Positions 49,688-58,199 of a DNA stretch of 59,701 bases are shown piece after piece (position 1 is the stretch's first letter; every line of letters begins with the position of its first letter). The notes under the pieces are model-generated. The model saw only the letters and a program-made list of their open reading frames with translations, was not told the DNA's origin and made no database searches. The stretch lies in NCBI GenBank assembly GCA_035534455.1, contig DATLRV010000040.1, positions 1 to 59,701 of the forward strand, written 5' to 3'. The translations under genes were made by a program, and so were the position numbers. The stretch comes from JAJYVT01 sp035534455 (GTDB taxonomy: Bacteria > Actinomycetota > Acidimicrobiia > Acidimicrobiales > RAAP-2).

Positions 49688-50216
49688 TTGGAGGTGGCCG
49701 ACCTTCTCACGGACGCGCTCGCCCCGCACGTGGACGCCGACTGGTCGGGGAGGGCCGGATCGCTCGAGTGGGACGTCGAGCAGACGATCGCCCATGGTCG
49801 GTGCGTGTGCCAAGTACACGATCTACCTGGCGTCCGGCGTGCGGCACTTCATCGCGCTGTCGTGCACGGGGTGGCCCGGTGCGACGCACGAGGAGCTGTG
49901 GCGGTCGATCACGCCGGTCGCCGGGGGGCTCGCCACGGTCGCCGGCCTCGTGCCGCCGGAGTCCGAGGTCTTCCACGCCGACGGCGAGCTGTCGGTCGAC
50001 GGTGTGCTGGCACGGGCATCGTTGGAACTGCTCGTCCACACCGACGACGCGCTCCGCGGGCTCAGTGCGCAGCTCCCCGCCCTGCCGGCGCACGTGGTCG
50101 CGGCGATCATGCGCGCCGAGTACCCCGATCTGCCCGACGACTGCGGGTGGCAGGCGCTCGTCGGCGCGACGGGCAGGACGCCCCGGCAGCCGGACTCCGG
50201 GAGATCTCGGGAATGA
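49688..50216 (+). pseudogene. Frameshifted mycothiol-dependent maleylpyruvate isomerase-like gene
   Basis: The N-terminal part (VADLLTDALAPHVDADWSGRAGSLEWDVEQTIAH) is in one frame up to about 49796. The rest (VGACAKYTIYLASGVRHFIALSCTGWPGATHEELWRSI...LLVHTDDALRGL) follows in another frame. At the junction CATGGTCGGTGCG, two bases appear to be missing compared with the expected HVVGAC codons. The protein family is DinB-fold, related to mycothiol-dependent isomerases. A sequencing error is possible; otherwise the gene is inactive. Confidence 0.65.
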
Positions 50217-50255
50217 GGTCGTCGCCCTTCGCGTGCGGCGAGTCCGCGCGGCACC

Positions 50256-50915
50256 GTGACCGGCCGCTCCTCGGATCGCCATCTCGACGAAGGCCTGGTC
50301 GCCCGCACCGTCTTCTCGCAGTTCCCCGAGCTCTCCGGCTCGGCGGTGCGGCGGCTTGGCGCGGGACGGGACCACGAGCTGTACGTGGTCGGCCACGACG
50401 AGTGGGTCTTCCGCTTCCCCTTCGTCGGCTACCGGTTCGTCCGAGGGGTCGAGGCGCACGATCCGTGCATTCCACGTCACGGGCTCGCCGACGTGCTCGC
50501 CGACGAGCTCGGCGCGTTGCTCGCGGCGCTCCACGGGGTCGGTCCCGTCGGGGTGCCCCCGACGCCCGGTGTATGGGAGGCGGAAGATCCGGTGCGCAGT
50601 TGGACCTCGGAGCTCCTCTCGGTGGCTTCCCTCGTGGACGCGCGCCTACCAGGAGGTCTTCGCCGGCAGGCCGCTCCCTACCTCACCGGCCACGTCTCCG
50701 GTCCTCCGGTGCCGGGTCCTCGCGCCCTCCGGTTGTGTCACAACGACATCTGTGCCGAGCACCTGCTCGTCGACCCAACGACTGGCCGGCTCGCCGGAGT
50801 GCTCGACTGGGCGGACGCGATGGTGACCGATCCGGTGGTCGACTTCGTCGGGCTGCTCACCGTCGGGGACTACGGCTTCCTCGCCGAGGTCACTGCGTCG
50901 TACTCCCTTCCGGGG
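50256..50915 (+). pseudogene. Aminoglycoside phosphotransferase-family gene, 3'-truncated
   Basis: Kinase-like protein of the APH family: VARTVFSQFPELSGSAVRRLGAGRDHELYVVG at the N-terminus, the catalytic loop LCHNDICAEHLLVD and the metal site GVLDWADAMVTDPVVDFVG. Homology stops near ASYSLPGARSG (about 50915), where the expected C-terminal helices (about 60 residues) should follow. The frame then continues out of phase through the remains of a GNAT gene to 51242. Probably a deletion fusion. The kinase core is present but likely unstable. Confidence 0.65.
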
Positions 50916-51138
50916 GCGAGGAGTGGCCTCGGCGCTCCTCGAGGCTGCGGTGGTGCTCGCGCGTGCGCACGGGGCGACCGCCGTCGAGGGGCACCCCGTC
51001 GACGTGGCCGGTCTGCGTGCGACCCGCGTCGGGTCGTCCGCCCTCTACACCGGGACCAAGGCACTGTTCGAGGGTGCCGGGTTCGTCGAGGTCGCACGTA
51101 CCCACGCGACGAGACCCGTCATGCGCCGCGTCCTCTGA
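50916..51138 (+). pseudogene. GNAT acetyltransferase, C-terminal fragment
   Basis: From about 50916 a different frame encodes GVASALLEAAVVLARAHGATAVEGHPVDVAGLRATRVGSSALYTGTKALFEGAGFVEVARTHATRPVMRRVL, ending at the stop at 51138. This is the C-terminal half of a GNAT protein (motif A helix and motif B) with no N-terminal half. It is joined directly to the truncated phosphotransferase, so a deletion has removed the end of one gene and the start of the next. Confidence 0.7.
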
Positions 51139-51219
51139 GCACGGCACCCGCGATGTCGCCCCCTCACTGGACCGGCGTCGGACCGGCAGGGGAGCGGGTC
51201 CGACCTGCAGGGGAGCGGG

Positions 51220-51993
51220 TCAGGCGCTCGCCCGCAACTTGAACTGGGCTCCCGCAGGGTCGGCGCACCCCACCAGCACCCCGTACGGGGTGTGTTCCGG
51301 TCCCTGCAGCACGGCGCCGCCGATCTCCGTCACGCGCTCTGCGCTGGCCGCGGCGTCGTCGACGTGCCAGTAGACGTCCCAGTGGTCGGCGCCGTCGGAG
51401 AGCCAGCGGCTCGAGTCCATCACCCCGCCGAGGTCCTCCTCCGAGCCCCTGGGCCGGAACGTGGAGTAGCGGAACTCGTCGGTGTCGCCCACCGAGCCGA
51501 CCTCGTAGTCGAAGAGGTTGCGGTAGAAGGCGACCTCCTTTGCGTGCTCGCGCGTGTGGAGCTCGAACCAGCTGGGGCTCGACGGCTCGCCGATCACGCG
51601 GAAGCCCTCGAACGAACCCGGCTGCCACAGCCCGAAGACCGCACCGGCGGGGTCGCCAAGCACCGCCTGGACGCCGAGGTCGGCGACGGGCATCGCGCCG
51701 GCATGGATCTCGGCACCCGAGTCCACGGCCAACTCGAGCGAGGCGTCGATGTCGCGGGTGCAGAAGAAGGGCTTCCAGGTGTTGTTCGCGGTCATCTCGC
51801 CCATGGATCCCATGCCGCCGGCGATCGGCGAGCCGTCACGGGTGAACATCCAGTACCCGCCGAACTCGGGAGAGGGCTCTAGCGCCTCCCAGCCGAACAG
51901 CCCGCTGTAGAAGCTCCGGCTCCCCTCGACGTCGGTGGTCCACAGGTCGACCCAGCACGGCGCTCCGGCCGGGCTTGCCTCTCGGATGGTCAT
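51220..51993 (-). CDS. VOC-family (glyoxalase-like) protein, two domains
   Basis: A 257-residue protein with two VOC modules: GAPCWVDLWTTDVEGSRSFYSGLFGWEALE ... PAGAVFGLWQPG and PSWFELHTREHAKEVAFYRNLFDYEVG ... DPAGAQFKLRASA. Such two-domain VOC proteins are common in actinobacteria, with unknown or hydroxylase-like functions. ATG 51993 begins the conserved MTIREASPAGAP. The frame remains open upstream into the AraC-type regulator gene, so a fusion product cannot be excluded. Confidence 0.88.
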   Translation of the reverse strand: MTIREASPAGAPCWVDLWTTDVEGSRSFYSGLFGWEALEPSPEFGGYWMFTRDGSPIAGGMGSMGEMTANNTWKPFFCTRDIDASLELAVDSGAEIHAGAMPVADLGVQAVLGDPAGAVFGLWQPGSFEGFRVIGEPSSPSWFELHTREHAKEVAFYRNLFDYEVGSVGDTDEFRYSTFRPRGSEEDLGGVMDSSRWLSDGADHWDVYWHVDDAAASAERVTEIGGAVLQGPEHTPYGVLVGCADPAGAQFKLRASA

Positions 51994-52173
51994 GGCGCTT
52001 GCTCCTTGCTCGGCTGTGTGTTCCGGTGGCTCCGTGGTGAGACGGAGCCGACCGAGGGGAATCATCGGTGGACGGTCTCGTGCCAACTGGTCGCAACGGT
52101 ACGCCGGTCGTGGCCCGCGCGTGTCCGATTCGTTCAAGACGGGTGCCGTCGACCACGAGTACCGTCCATCGAC

Positions 52174-52566
52174 GTGAAGCTCGAACCTGCGCTCATCGAA
52201 CTCGTCGTGACGGACATGGCTGCGACCCTTGCGTTCTACCGGCGCGTGGGCCTCGAGATCCCCACCGACGCCGACGGGGAACCGCATGTGGACGTCTCCT
52301 TTGGCGGCCTGCGGCTCGCCTTCGACACCGAGGACGTCATCCGGTCCTTCGACCCGGGCTGGTCCCGACCTGTGGGGGGTCACCGGGTCGCCCTCGCCTT
52401 CGACTGCGGCACGCCCGAGGCGGTGGACGCCGCCTGGTTGGACCTCACCGGCGCGGGCTACGAAGGACACGTCCCTCCCTGGGACGCCTTCTGGGGGATG
52501 CGTTACGCCGTGGTGCACGATCCGGACCGCACGCCGGTCGACCTGTTCGCGGTCCTGTCCGGATAG
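52174..52566 (+). CDS. VOC-family (glyoxalase/bleomycin-resistance-like) protein
   Basis: A 130-residue single VOC domain: LIELVVTDMAATLAFYRRVGLEIP, a central beta-hairpin and YAVVHDPDRTPVDLFAVLSG. GTG 52174 is the start matching the family. It overlaps, on the other strand, the open frame that links the AraC-type regulator to the two-domain VOC gene. Its stop falls at the point where the AraC homology ends, so the two genes are convergent neighbours. Substrate unknown. Confidence 0.87.
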   Translation: MKLEPALIELVVTDMAATLAFYRRVGLEIPTDADGEPHVDVSFGGLRLAFDTEDVIRSFDPGWSRPVGGHRVALAFDCGTPEAVDAAWLDLTGAGYEGHVPPWDAFWGMRYAVVHDPDRTPVDLFAVLSG

Positions 52567-53244
52567 CTCGGCGAACAGTCGCGCCGGCGTGGTGTCGACG
52601 AGGTCCCGCACCTCTCGGGAGAGATGGGCCTGGTCGGCGAAGCCGGCGATGGCTGCGATCTGCGCGAGGGGCTGCCCGGCGCGCCCCGCGCCGAGTGCCC
52701 GCTGGAAGCGGAGCACCCGGGCGAGGTGCCGAGGCCCGTAGCCGAAGAGCTCGAGACAGCGCCGATGGAGTTGGCGAGCGCCGATCCCGACCTGCGCCGC
52801 GATGACTCCCGGCGGCGAGCCGCCGGCCGCGAGGCTGAAGATTGCTCGCCCGAGCTCGGGCATCTCCTGACGCGCGGCGCAGTTCTCGAGCCAGCGTTCC
52901 AATGCCGCCTCTGGTGCTCGGGCGACCCGATCGGTGAGCCCGCGCGAGGCCGAGCTCGACCAGACGGCGTCCAGATCGGGGCTCCGATCGAGAACCTCGT
53001 CGGCCGTCGTCCCGAGGACCGCCGGGCCGATCCCCTCCGCGAACCGGAGCCCCACGTAGACGGCATCGGGGGCCGAGAGGTGCCACCGGGTCCTCGAGTC
53101 GGGCCCCGCGATGAGCAGCCGAGTGCCGTCCCAGATGAGGTCCATGCAGCCGTCGGGGAGGATCCTGCGTGGCGCGGGTGCCGACCCTGCGTCCTGGGTC
53201 CACAGAACGACGCCGGAGAGCGAAGTCTCACGTTCGCGGTACAC
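52564..53244 (-). CDS. AraC-family transcriptional regulator without its own stop codon
   Basis: The N-terminal ligand domain (MYRERETSLSGVVLWTQ, RILPDGCMDLIWDGTRLLIAGPD) and the C-terminal AraC helix-turn-helix (VIAAQVGIGARQLHRRCLELFGYGPRHLARVLRFQRAL...IAGFADQAHLSREVRDL) are intact. Recognisable homology ends near LFAELSG at 52564. No stop follows: the frame continues antisense to the plus-strand VOC gene and joins the two-domain VOC gene in frame, ending at 51220 (674 residues in all). The coordinates given here cover only the regulator part. Confidence 0.75.
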
Positions 53245-53316
53245 CGCACCCCATCATGACGCGCCGTGGCGGCCTGGCGATTCGGACACGGACGCGCGGT
53301 CAGTAAGTTTGCCGCA

Positions 53317-54075
53317 GTGCACGACCACACCGACCACACCGAGAACACCGAGAACACCGAGCACCTCGACACCAACGAGGAGGTCTGGAAGTCCGACCAT
53401 ATGGTCGCCCAGTGGGTCGCCGGCACCGACGAGCGCGAGGCGCGCCGGGCCGAACAGCGCAGGCTGGTGGCCGACCTGCTGCCGTTCGCCGACGACCAGG
53501 CCTTCACTTTCGTGGATCTGGGCGCCGGGACCGGCGCCGCCAGCCGCGCCCTCTTGGAGCGCTACCCGCGCGCGCACGCCGTCCTTGCGGAGTTCTCGGC
53601 CCAGATGGCGGCGGAGGGAACGGTTGCCCTGTCTGCCTACGCGGGTCGGTTCAGCTACGTCGAGTTCGATCTGTCGCAGGGAGACTGGCCCGCCGCCGCT
53701 CCCGCCTGCGCAGACGCAATGATCAGCTCGCTCTCGGTGCACCACCTGCCCGACGACCGCAAGCAGGCGCTGTTCGCCGGGATCTTCCAACACCTCGCAC
53801 CCGGTGGTTGGTACCTGAACTACGACCCGGTGAGCACCGACGACCCGGTCGTGCAGTCCGTATGGCTGCGCGCAGGTGACCGGCTGGATCCGGAGGCCGC
53901 AGCGAAGCGACGTCGCCGGACGTCAGAAGAGCAACTCCGTTACGAGAACCACGTTCGCTACATGATCCCTCTCGCTCCCCAGCTGGACTTCCTGCGAGCC
54001 GCGGGCTTCGAGGGGATCGACGTCTACTGGAAGCAGCTGGACTACGTGATCTATGGGGGCCGCAGGCCCGCCTGA
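53317..54075 (+). CDS. Class I SAM-dependent methyltransferase
   Basis: A 252-residue methyltransferase. Motif I FVDLGAGTGAASRALLERYP, motif II-like YVEFDLSQGDW, and ADAMISSLSVHHLPDDRKQALF (motif III region). C-terminal LDFLRAAGFEGIDVYWKQLDYVIYGGRRP. GTG 53317 follows a weak site. The N-terminus is a His/Thr/Glu/Asn repeat (HTDHTENTENTEH) encoded by a 9-base tandem repeat. Substrate unknown. It is divergent from the AraC-type gene by about 70 bases. Confidence 0.87.
   Translation: MHDHTDHTENTENTEHLDTNEEVWKSDHMVAQWVAGTDEREARRAEQRRLVADLLPFADDQAFTFVDLGAGTGAASRALLERYPRAHAVLAEFSAQMAAEGTVALSAYAGRFSYVEFDLSQGDWPAAAPACADAMISSLSVHHLPDDRKQALFAGIFQHLAPGGWYLNYDPVSTDDPVVQSVWLRAGDRLDPEAAAKRRRRTSEEQLRYENHVRYMIPLAPQLDFLRAAGFEGIDVYWKQLDYVIYGGRRPA
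53323..53367 (+). repeat. 9-bp tandem repeat (5 units) in the methyltransferase N-terminus
   Basis: Units GACCACACC (twice), GAGAACACC (twice) and GAGCACCTC encode DHT-DHT-ENT-ENT-EHL just after the start codon, ahead of the conserved domain. Confidence 0.88.
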
Positions 54076-54130
54076 GGGCCGCGGCGGTGCCGTGGCTCCT
54101 TTCCCGCTGGGCCGGTAATGTCCCAGGCCG

Positions 54131-55315
54131 ATGCCATCGGGACGTGTCGCGGCCGAGCCGCGCGCCGCGGCCCGACCGGACGCCGGCGGACCTCATGGCT
54201 CCGGCCTGAAGGAGCGCCCGGCCCTCTTGCGTGGGTGGACGAGGGGGGCCGGGATCTTCCTCGCCTCCAGGATCGGCGTGCTCCTCGTCGTGGTGGCCCT
54301 CGCCTACAACGATCACACGTCGGTGGGGCGGCTCCTCGCCTCTTGGGACTCGAAGTGGTACCTGCTCGCCGCAGCGCACGGCTATCCCGCGCACATCCCG
54401 ACCGGACACGGCAACGCCGCCCAGTCGACGCTCGGATTCTTCCCCTTGCTGCCCGCGCTCATCCGTGGGGTCGCCGTCGTGACGCGCCTGCCCGTGGAGG
54501 GGAGCGGGCTCGTCGTGACGGCCATGGCAGGTCTTGCGGCGTCGGTCGCGTGCTGGCATCTGCTCCGCGACCTCACCGACGCCGACGGCGCCGACAGGGG
54601 CACCGCTCTGGTCGTCTTCTCGCCGGCGGCATTCGTCCTCTCGATGGTCTACGGCGAAGGCCTCCTCATCACGTTCGGCGCGCTCACGCTCATGGCTCTG
54701 CGCCGGGGCCGCTTCGCCGTCGCGGGCATCTGCGCGGGCCTCGCGTCCGCGACGGATCCGATCGGCATCGCCCTGCTCGCGCCGTGCCTGGTCGCCGCCC
54801 TTCGCGGTATCCGACGCGGTCGCGATTGGCGGCCGCTTCTGAGTGTGGGCCTTGCGCCATGGGGCGTGATCGCCTTCTTCTCATATCTGTGGGCACATGA
54901 CGGCACCCCGTTCGCATGGTTCGTGGCGCAGCGTCGCGGGTGGCAGTCCGGCCGCATGGGCACGGGGATCTACCTGATCTACGAGCACCTGTTCGAGCAC
55001 GGTTTCACGAACGTGAACGACATCGTGAAGGCGACGAGCACCATTGTCGTGGTCGCGATCCTCGTCGTGTTCCTCCGCGGGCGGCCGCCCGCAGAAGTCG
55101 TCGCGTACGTCGCCGTAGTGTGCTTCCTGGCGGCTCTGTCGCCCATCATCGGCTTCTCGCCGAGGATCGCACTTCGGGCCTTTCCGCTCCTCGGCGTCTT
55201 CGGTGCCGGCCTCTCACGCCGCGTGTTCGTCATCGTCTTCGGTCTCTCGGCTCTGGCGTTGTCGACGCTCATCGTGCTCTCGCTGGGGACGGCACCAATC
55301 CGGTTCACCCCCTGA
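54131..55315 (+). CDS. GT-C (PIG-V-like) membrane mannosyltransferase
   Basis: A polytopic membrane protein of 394 residues with about nine hydrophobic segments. The extracytoplasmic loop after the first helix carries SWDSKWYLLAA, resembling the WDxxWY motif of PIG-V-type mannosyltransferases that use polyprenyl-phosphate mannose. A later GFFPLLPALIRG segment also fits the family. The Arg/Gly/Pro-rich first 35 residues precede the first membrane helix. ATG 54131. It converges with a second GT-C gene, which suggests cell-envelope mannosylation genes here. Confidence 0.8.
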   Translation: MPSGRVAAEPRAAARPDAGGPHGSGLKERPALLRGWTRGAGIFLASRIGVLLVVVALAYNDHTSVGRLLASWDSKWYLLAAAHGYPAHIPTGHGNAAQSTLGFFPLLPALIRGVAVVTRLPVEGSGLVVTAMAGLAASVACWHLLRDLTDADGADRGTALVVFSPAAFVLSMVYGEGLLITFGALTLMALRRGRFAVAGICAGLASATDPIGIALLAPCLVAALRGIRRGRDWRPLLSVGLAPWGVIAFFSYLWAHDGTPFAWFVAQRRGWQSGRMGTGIYLIYEHLFEHGFTNVNDIVKATSTIVVVAILVVFLRGRPPAEVVAYVAVVCFLAALSPIIGFSPRIALRAFPLLGVFGAGLSRRVFVIVFGLSALALSTLIVLSLGTAPIRFTP

Positions 55316-55353
55316 CGCGGGCACGGTCTCGCGCAGCTTGGGACGACCGACGG

Positions 55354-56733
55354 TCAGGACTCGAAGGCGACTGGGGCGTCGTTCCCATCCGCCGTCGCCC
55401 TGCGGCGCCGCCACCACGCTTGCGCCGTCGTCCCCGCCGTCCCGACGAGAATCGCCGAGAGCCGGAGCTCCTCGCCGAGCGGGAAGACGCGACGGTGGTA
55501 CCAGTAGAACGCCGGCGAGTGGTTCGCCGTCAGGTTGATGATGATCGCCGAATTGACGTAGTCGTATAGCCCACCTGCCGTGAGAAGCACCAGCGTCCAC
55601 GCCTCCCACTGTGCGAGGAGGGCGAACACGAAGAGCCAGAGGGTGTACTGGGGCGAGTACACCTTCTCGACGGCCAGGAATGCGGCGAAGGCGACCGCTG
55701 CGACCCTGGTGAGGTCCGGCGCGCGGCGCCAGATGACGAAGGCCCCGGCGATGCCGATGAGCCCCACCAGCCCGAGGAGCACGTCGTCGGCCGTCCCCAC
55801 CGACACGTGCGACAGGATGCCCAAGCGATAGAGCAGGCCAGCGTGGCCGTGCCGCTCGGCGTTGAATCGCCAGAATTCGAGCCACGACGACATGTTGAGG
55901 ACCATGAACGGGACGTTGACCACGACGACGACCAGCAGGGCCGAGGTGCCCATGGCGCGAGCAGACCGCCTGCTGGTCTCCCCTCGCCGTGCGCGCCGCG
56001 CGAGCTCGACGAGGCCGTAGAGCAAGAACAAGGCGGGGAACGCCTTGGCGCACGCCCCCGCTGCCAACCAGATCCCCGCCCATGCGTAGCGTTCTCGTCG
56101 GTAGGCGCGCCATCCGAGGAGCATGAGGAAGATGGCGAAGAAGTCCCAGTTCAACAACGTGTAGACGAACACCAGGGGGCATGCGGAGAGCCACCACGCC
56201 GCACGGCGGGAGATCGACCACAGCACGAGCACGCTCCCGAGGGCACAGGCGAGGAGACCAACCGAGCTGAGGAGGAAGTACGCCCGCACGCCGTGCGTCA
56301 GGGCGGCAGCCGCCGTCATGTAGACGCCCGTGAGCACGGGGTACTCGATCGGCACGTTCACGTAGGGCCACGGATGATGGAAGAGGCCGTGGAGGGCGTA
56401 CTCGGTGTAGAGATCCGAGTAGCCGAGCCGCGCCGAGAGGGGTCCCTGGAAGCTGAGCGAGATGTTGCCGTTCGGCAGGACGATGCTGCTCGGCGCTCGA
56501 AGCCGCAGGTACGCGAGGACCACCTGGAACGTCGTGAGGAGGACGGGGCCGAGCACCGCAGCGCGCCGGCACCGGTCGAGGACGCGATCGCGGAGCCTCG
56601 CCGAGGAATGACCGACGCCGGCACGGGGCGACCGTGACGCTCGATGGGCGGCGTGGCGCCCGCGTGCACCCGGACCATGCAACGCGTCCGGGAGCCGCTC
56701 TGCCACGGCCGGAATCGTATTGCCGGCGTGCAC
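55354..56733 (-). CDS. GT87-type membrane glycosyltransferase
   Basis: A polytopic protein of 459 residues resembling the GT87 alpha-mannosyltransferases of actinobacteria. Key part: SDLYTEYALHGLFHHPWPYVNVPIEYPVLTG, with acidic residues just after the first membrane helix, and KVYSPQYTLWLFVFALL in a late helix. About ten hydrophobic segments. The first 55 residues (Arg/His/Ala-rich) are probably cytoplasmic, and the true start could be later. Likely uses a polyprenyl-phosphate sugar in lipomannan-like or glycoprotein synthesis. Confidence 0.82.
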   Translation of the reverse strand: MHAGNTIPAVAERLPDALHGPGARGRHAAHRASRSPRAGVGHSSARLRDRVLDRCRRAAVLGPVLLTTFQVVLAYLRLRAPSSIVLPNGNISLSFQGPLSARLGYSDLYTEYALHGLFHHPWPYVNVPIEYPVLTGVYMTAAAALTHGVRAYFLLSSVGLLACALGSVLVLWSISRRAAWWLSACPLVFVYTLLNWDFFAIFLMLLGWRAYRRERYAWAGIWLAAGACAKAFPALFLLYGLVELARRARRGETSRRSARAMGTSALLVVVVVNVPFMVLNMSSWLEFWRFNAERHGHAGLLYRLGILSHVSVGTADDVLLGLVGLIGIAGAFVIWRRAPDLTRVAAVAFAAFLAVEKVYSPQYTLWLFVFALLAQWEAWTLVLLTAGGLYDYVNSAIIINLTANHSPAFYWYHRRVFPLGEELRLSAILVGTAGTTAQAWWRRRRATADGNDAPVAFES

Positions 56734-56770
56734 CTTTTCCGCCGCGGGAGTTCGGTCCGGCTGCTTCCTG

Positions 56771-57235
56771 CTAGGGCGCCTGGTTGATGGTGTCCCAGAC
56801 GATCCTCGACACGCTGTCGATCGTCGCGATGGCGTAGGCTTCAGTCGGCTGGTACACCGTCATGACGGCGATCTCGTAGGAGCGGCCCGCGCCGGTCACG
56901 ATGCCGATGCGGTTCACCTGCCAGTTTCACCGACTTCGACGGCGCCACCCGTGGCTGGCGGTGTCCTCGCGTCGCGGGTCGTACACGGTCGTGTACCCGG
57001 TGACGTCGCTGTGGACGGCCACGCTCACGGTTCCCCTGCGACTCTCCACGTAGGCAGCGATCTTCGCAGCGAGACGATGCTGGGCCGGCGGCAGAGGCGC
57101 TGATGCGTAGACGATCCAGTAGCCGCTCACGGTCGCCATCACGGCCATGGCGACGGCGACGGAGGGGGCGACGGAGGGGATCGCCTGGCCGCCCGTCGAC
57201 CCGTAGAAGTGCGCCGTTCCGAACGTGAGATCCCG
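56771..57235 (-). pseudogene. Degraded GYW-repeat/serine-hydrolase gene
   Basis: On the minus strand the frame holds part of a GYW-type repeat (LTFGTAHFYGSTGGQ ... VSGYWIVYAS), then LAAKIAAYVESRRGTVSVAVHSDVTGYTTVYDPRREDTAS, the start of a class-A-beta-lactamase-like serine hydrolase. A TGA at 56927-56929 follows. In the same frame comes WQVNRIGIVTGAGRSYEIAVMTVYQPTEAYAIATIDSVSRIVWDTI, the end of such a hydrolase, with a stop at 56771. The catalytic SxxK centre and most of the domain have been deleted, and the upstream repeats are also lost. Confidence 0.72.
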
Positions 57236-57715
57236 CCTGCTGTCGATGCGTGTCACGTGATCGTTCCTCTCACCTGCCCCCGATGCCCCAGTGAAAGACC
57301 GTCCATGCGTCAGTGCGTCGGCGTACGCGTCGTCTGCGTTCACGCCGTGGCCGTGCTTGCGGCACATCGAGAGAATCGAGAGAACTGCTGTCCCGCTTGC
57401 GATCGAGTGACACAGAAGTCGTTGTAGGCCAGGGGATCTCCGTGCGGGCTGTTCATTCGTCGATGGCGGCAAACTCGTCGAAATTCGGCGGTGATCGCGG
57501 GTCTGCACGGGCTTCTCTGCGCAGGGTCGCACATCGAGTTCTCACAGCACCCCAACAATTCGCCAACACCCGGGCTCTTGAATTGACTGGGCGTCACGGG
57601 ACAGCTGAACCATCGCGCGCCAGGGACGCGTAGATCGGTGGGAGGGCCGGGGAATGGCTGATGGCATCGTCGAGAGAGCCGCGGCCGACTCCGTGCACCA
57701 ACTCCTGGAAGGGGC
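57236..57715. other. 480-base region without a supported gene
   Basis: No credible reading frame on either strand. It is less GC-rich than the rest (for example around 57470-57500). It presumably holds the promoter of the truncated SGNH hydrolase gene and eroded upstream parts of the degraded serine hydrolase gene. No tRNA fold or clear repeat was seen. Confidence 0.5.
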
Positions 57716-58077
57716 GTGATGGAAGCGGTCCGGCTTCCGCGGCGACCGGGGCGACTCCTTGGACTCCCGCCTCGAGCGCGTGGCGGCATCCGCGGGGTAG
57801 CCCTCGCGTGTGTGGCGGCCGCGGTGGCGGTCACGTGCACTGCGCTGCTCCCGACCGGCGCTGGCGGGAATCCTCACGAGTACTACGTCGCCATCGGAGC
57901 CTCCGAGATCTTCGGCTACCAGCCCACGTCCGGAGGGCTCCATGCTCCTACCCACGTGGGCAACGTGCACGACCTCGCCGTGATGGAGCGCACCCGGTTG
58001 CCCGGTATCGCCGTCGTGCGAATCGCCTGTCCCGAGATCCGGATGGAGCTGGCGCTCGCGGGTGGCGGGCGGTTTAA
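57716..58077 (+). pseudogene. Secreted SGNH/GDSL hydrolase, truncated by an IS element
   Basis: GTG 57716/ATG 57719 follow AAGGGGCG. A signal peptide (RGVALACVAAAVAVTCTALLP) leads into YYVAIGASEIFGYQPTSGG, the block I GDS-like motif with the catalytic Ser of SGNH hydrolases, then HVGNVHDLAVMERTRLPGIAVVRIACP. Homology stops at ALAGGGRF, exactly where the IS left inverted repeat begins (58078). The catalytic Asp/His block is missing; it may continue beyond the window on the other side of the IS. Confidence 0.75.
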
Positions 58078-58092
58078 CCTCGATCCACCGCG
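58078..58092 (+). repeat. IS left terminal inverted repeat
   Basis: CCTCGATCCACCGCG, complementary to the last 15 bases of the window. The preceding bases GGTTTAA probably include the target-site duplication. Confidence 0.85.
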
Positions 58093-58199
58093 TAACGCCG
58101 TGAACTGAACCAGCGCGTATCCGCGGAAAATGCCTCCTGGACTGCGAGGATGGGTGTTCTCAACGCACCGATTCCCGCAGCACCAAGGAGGCACTTCCA

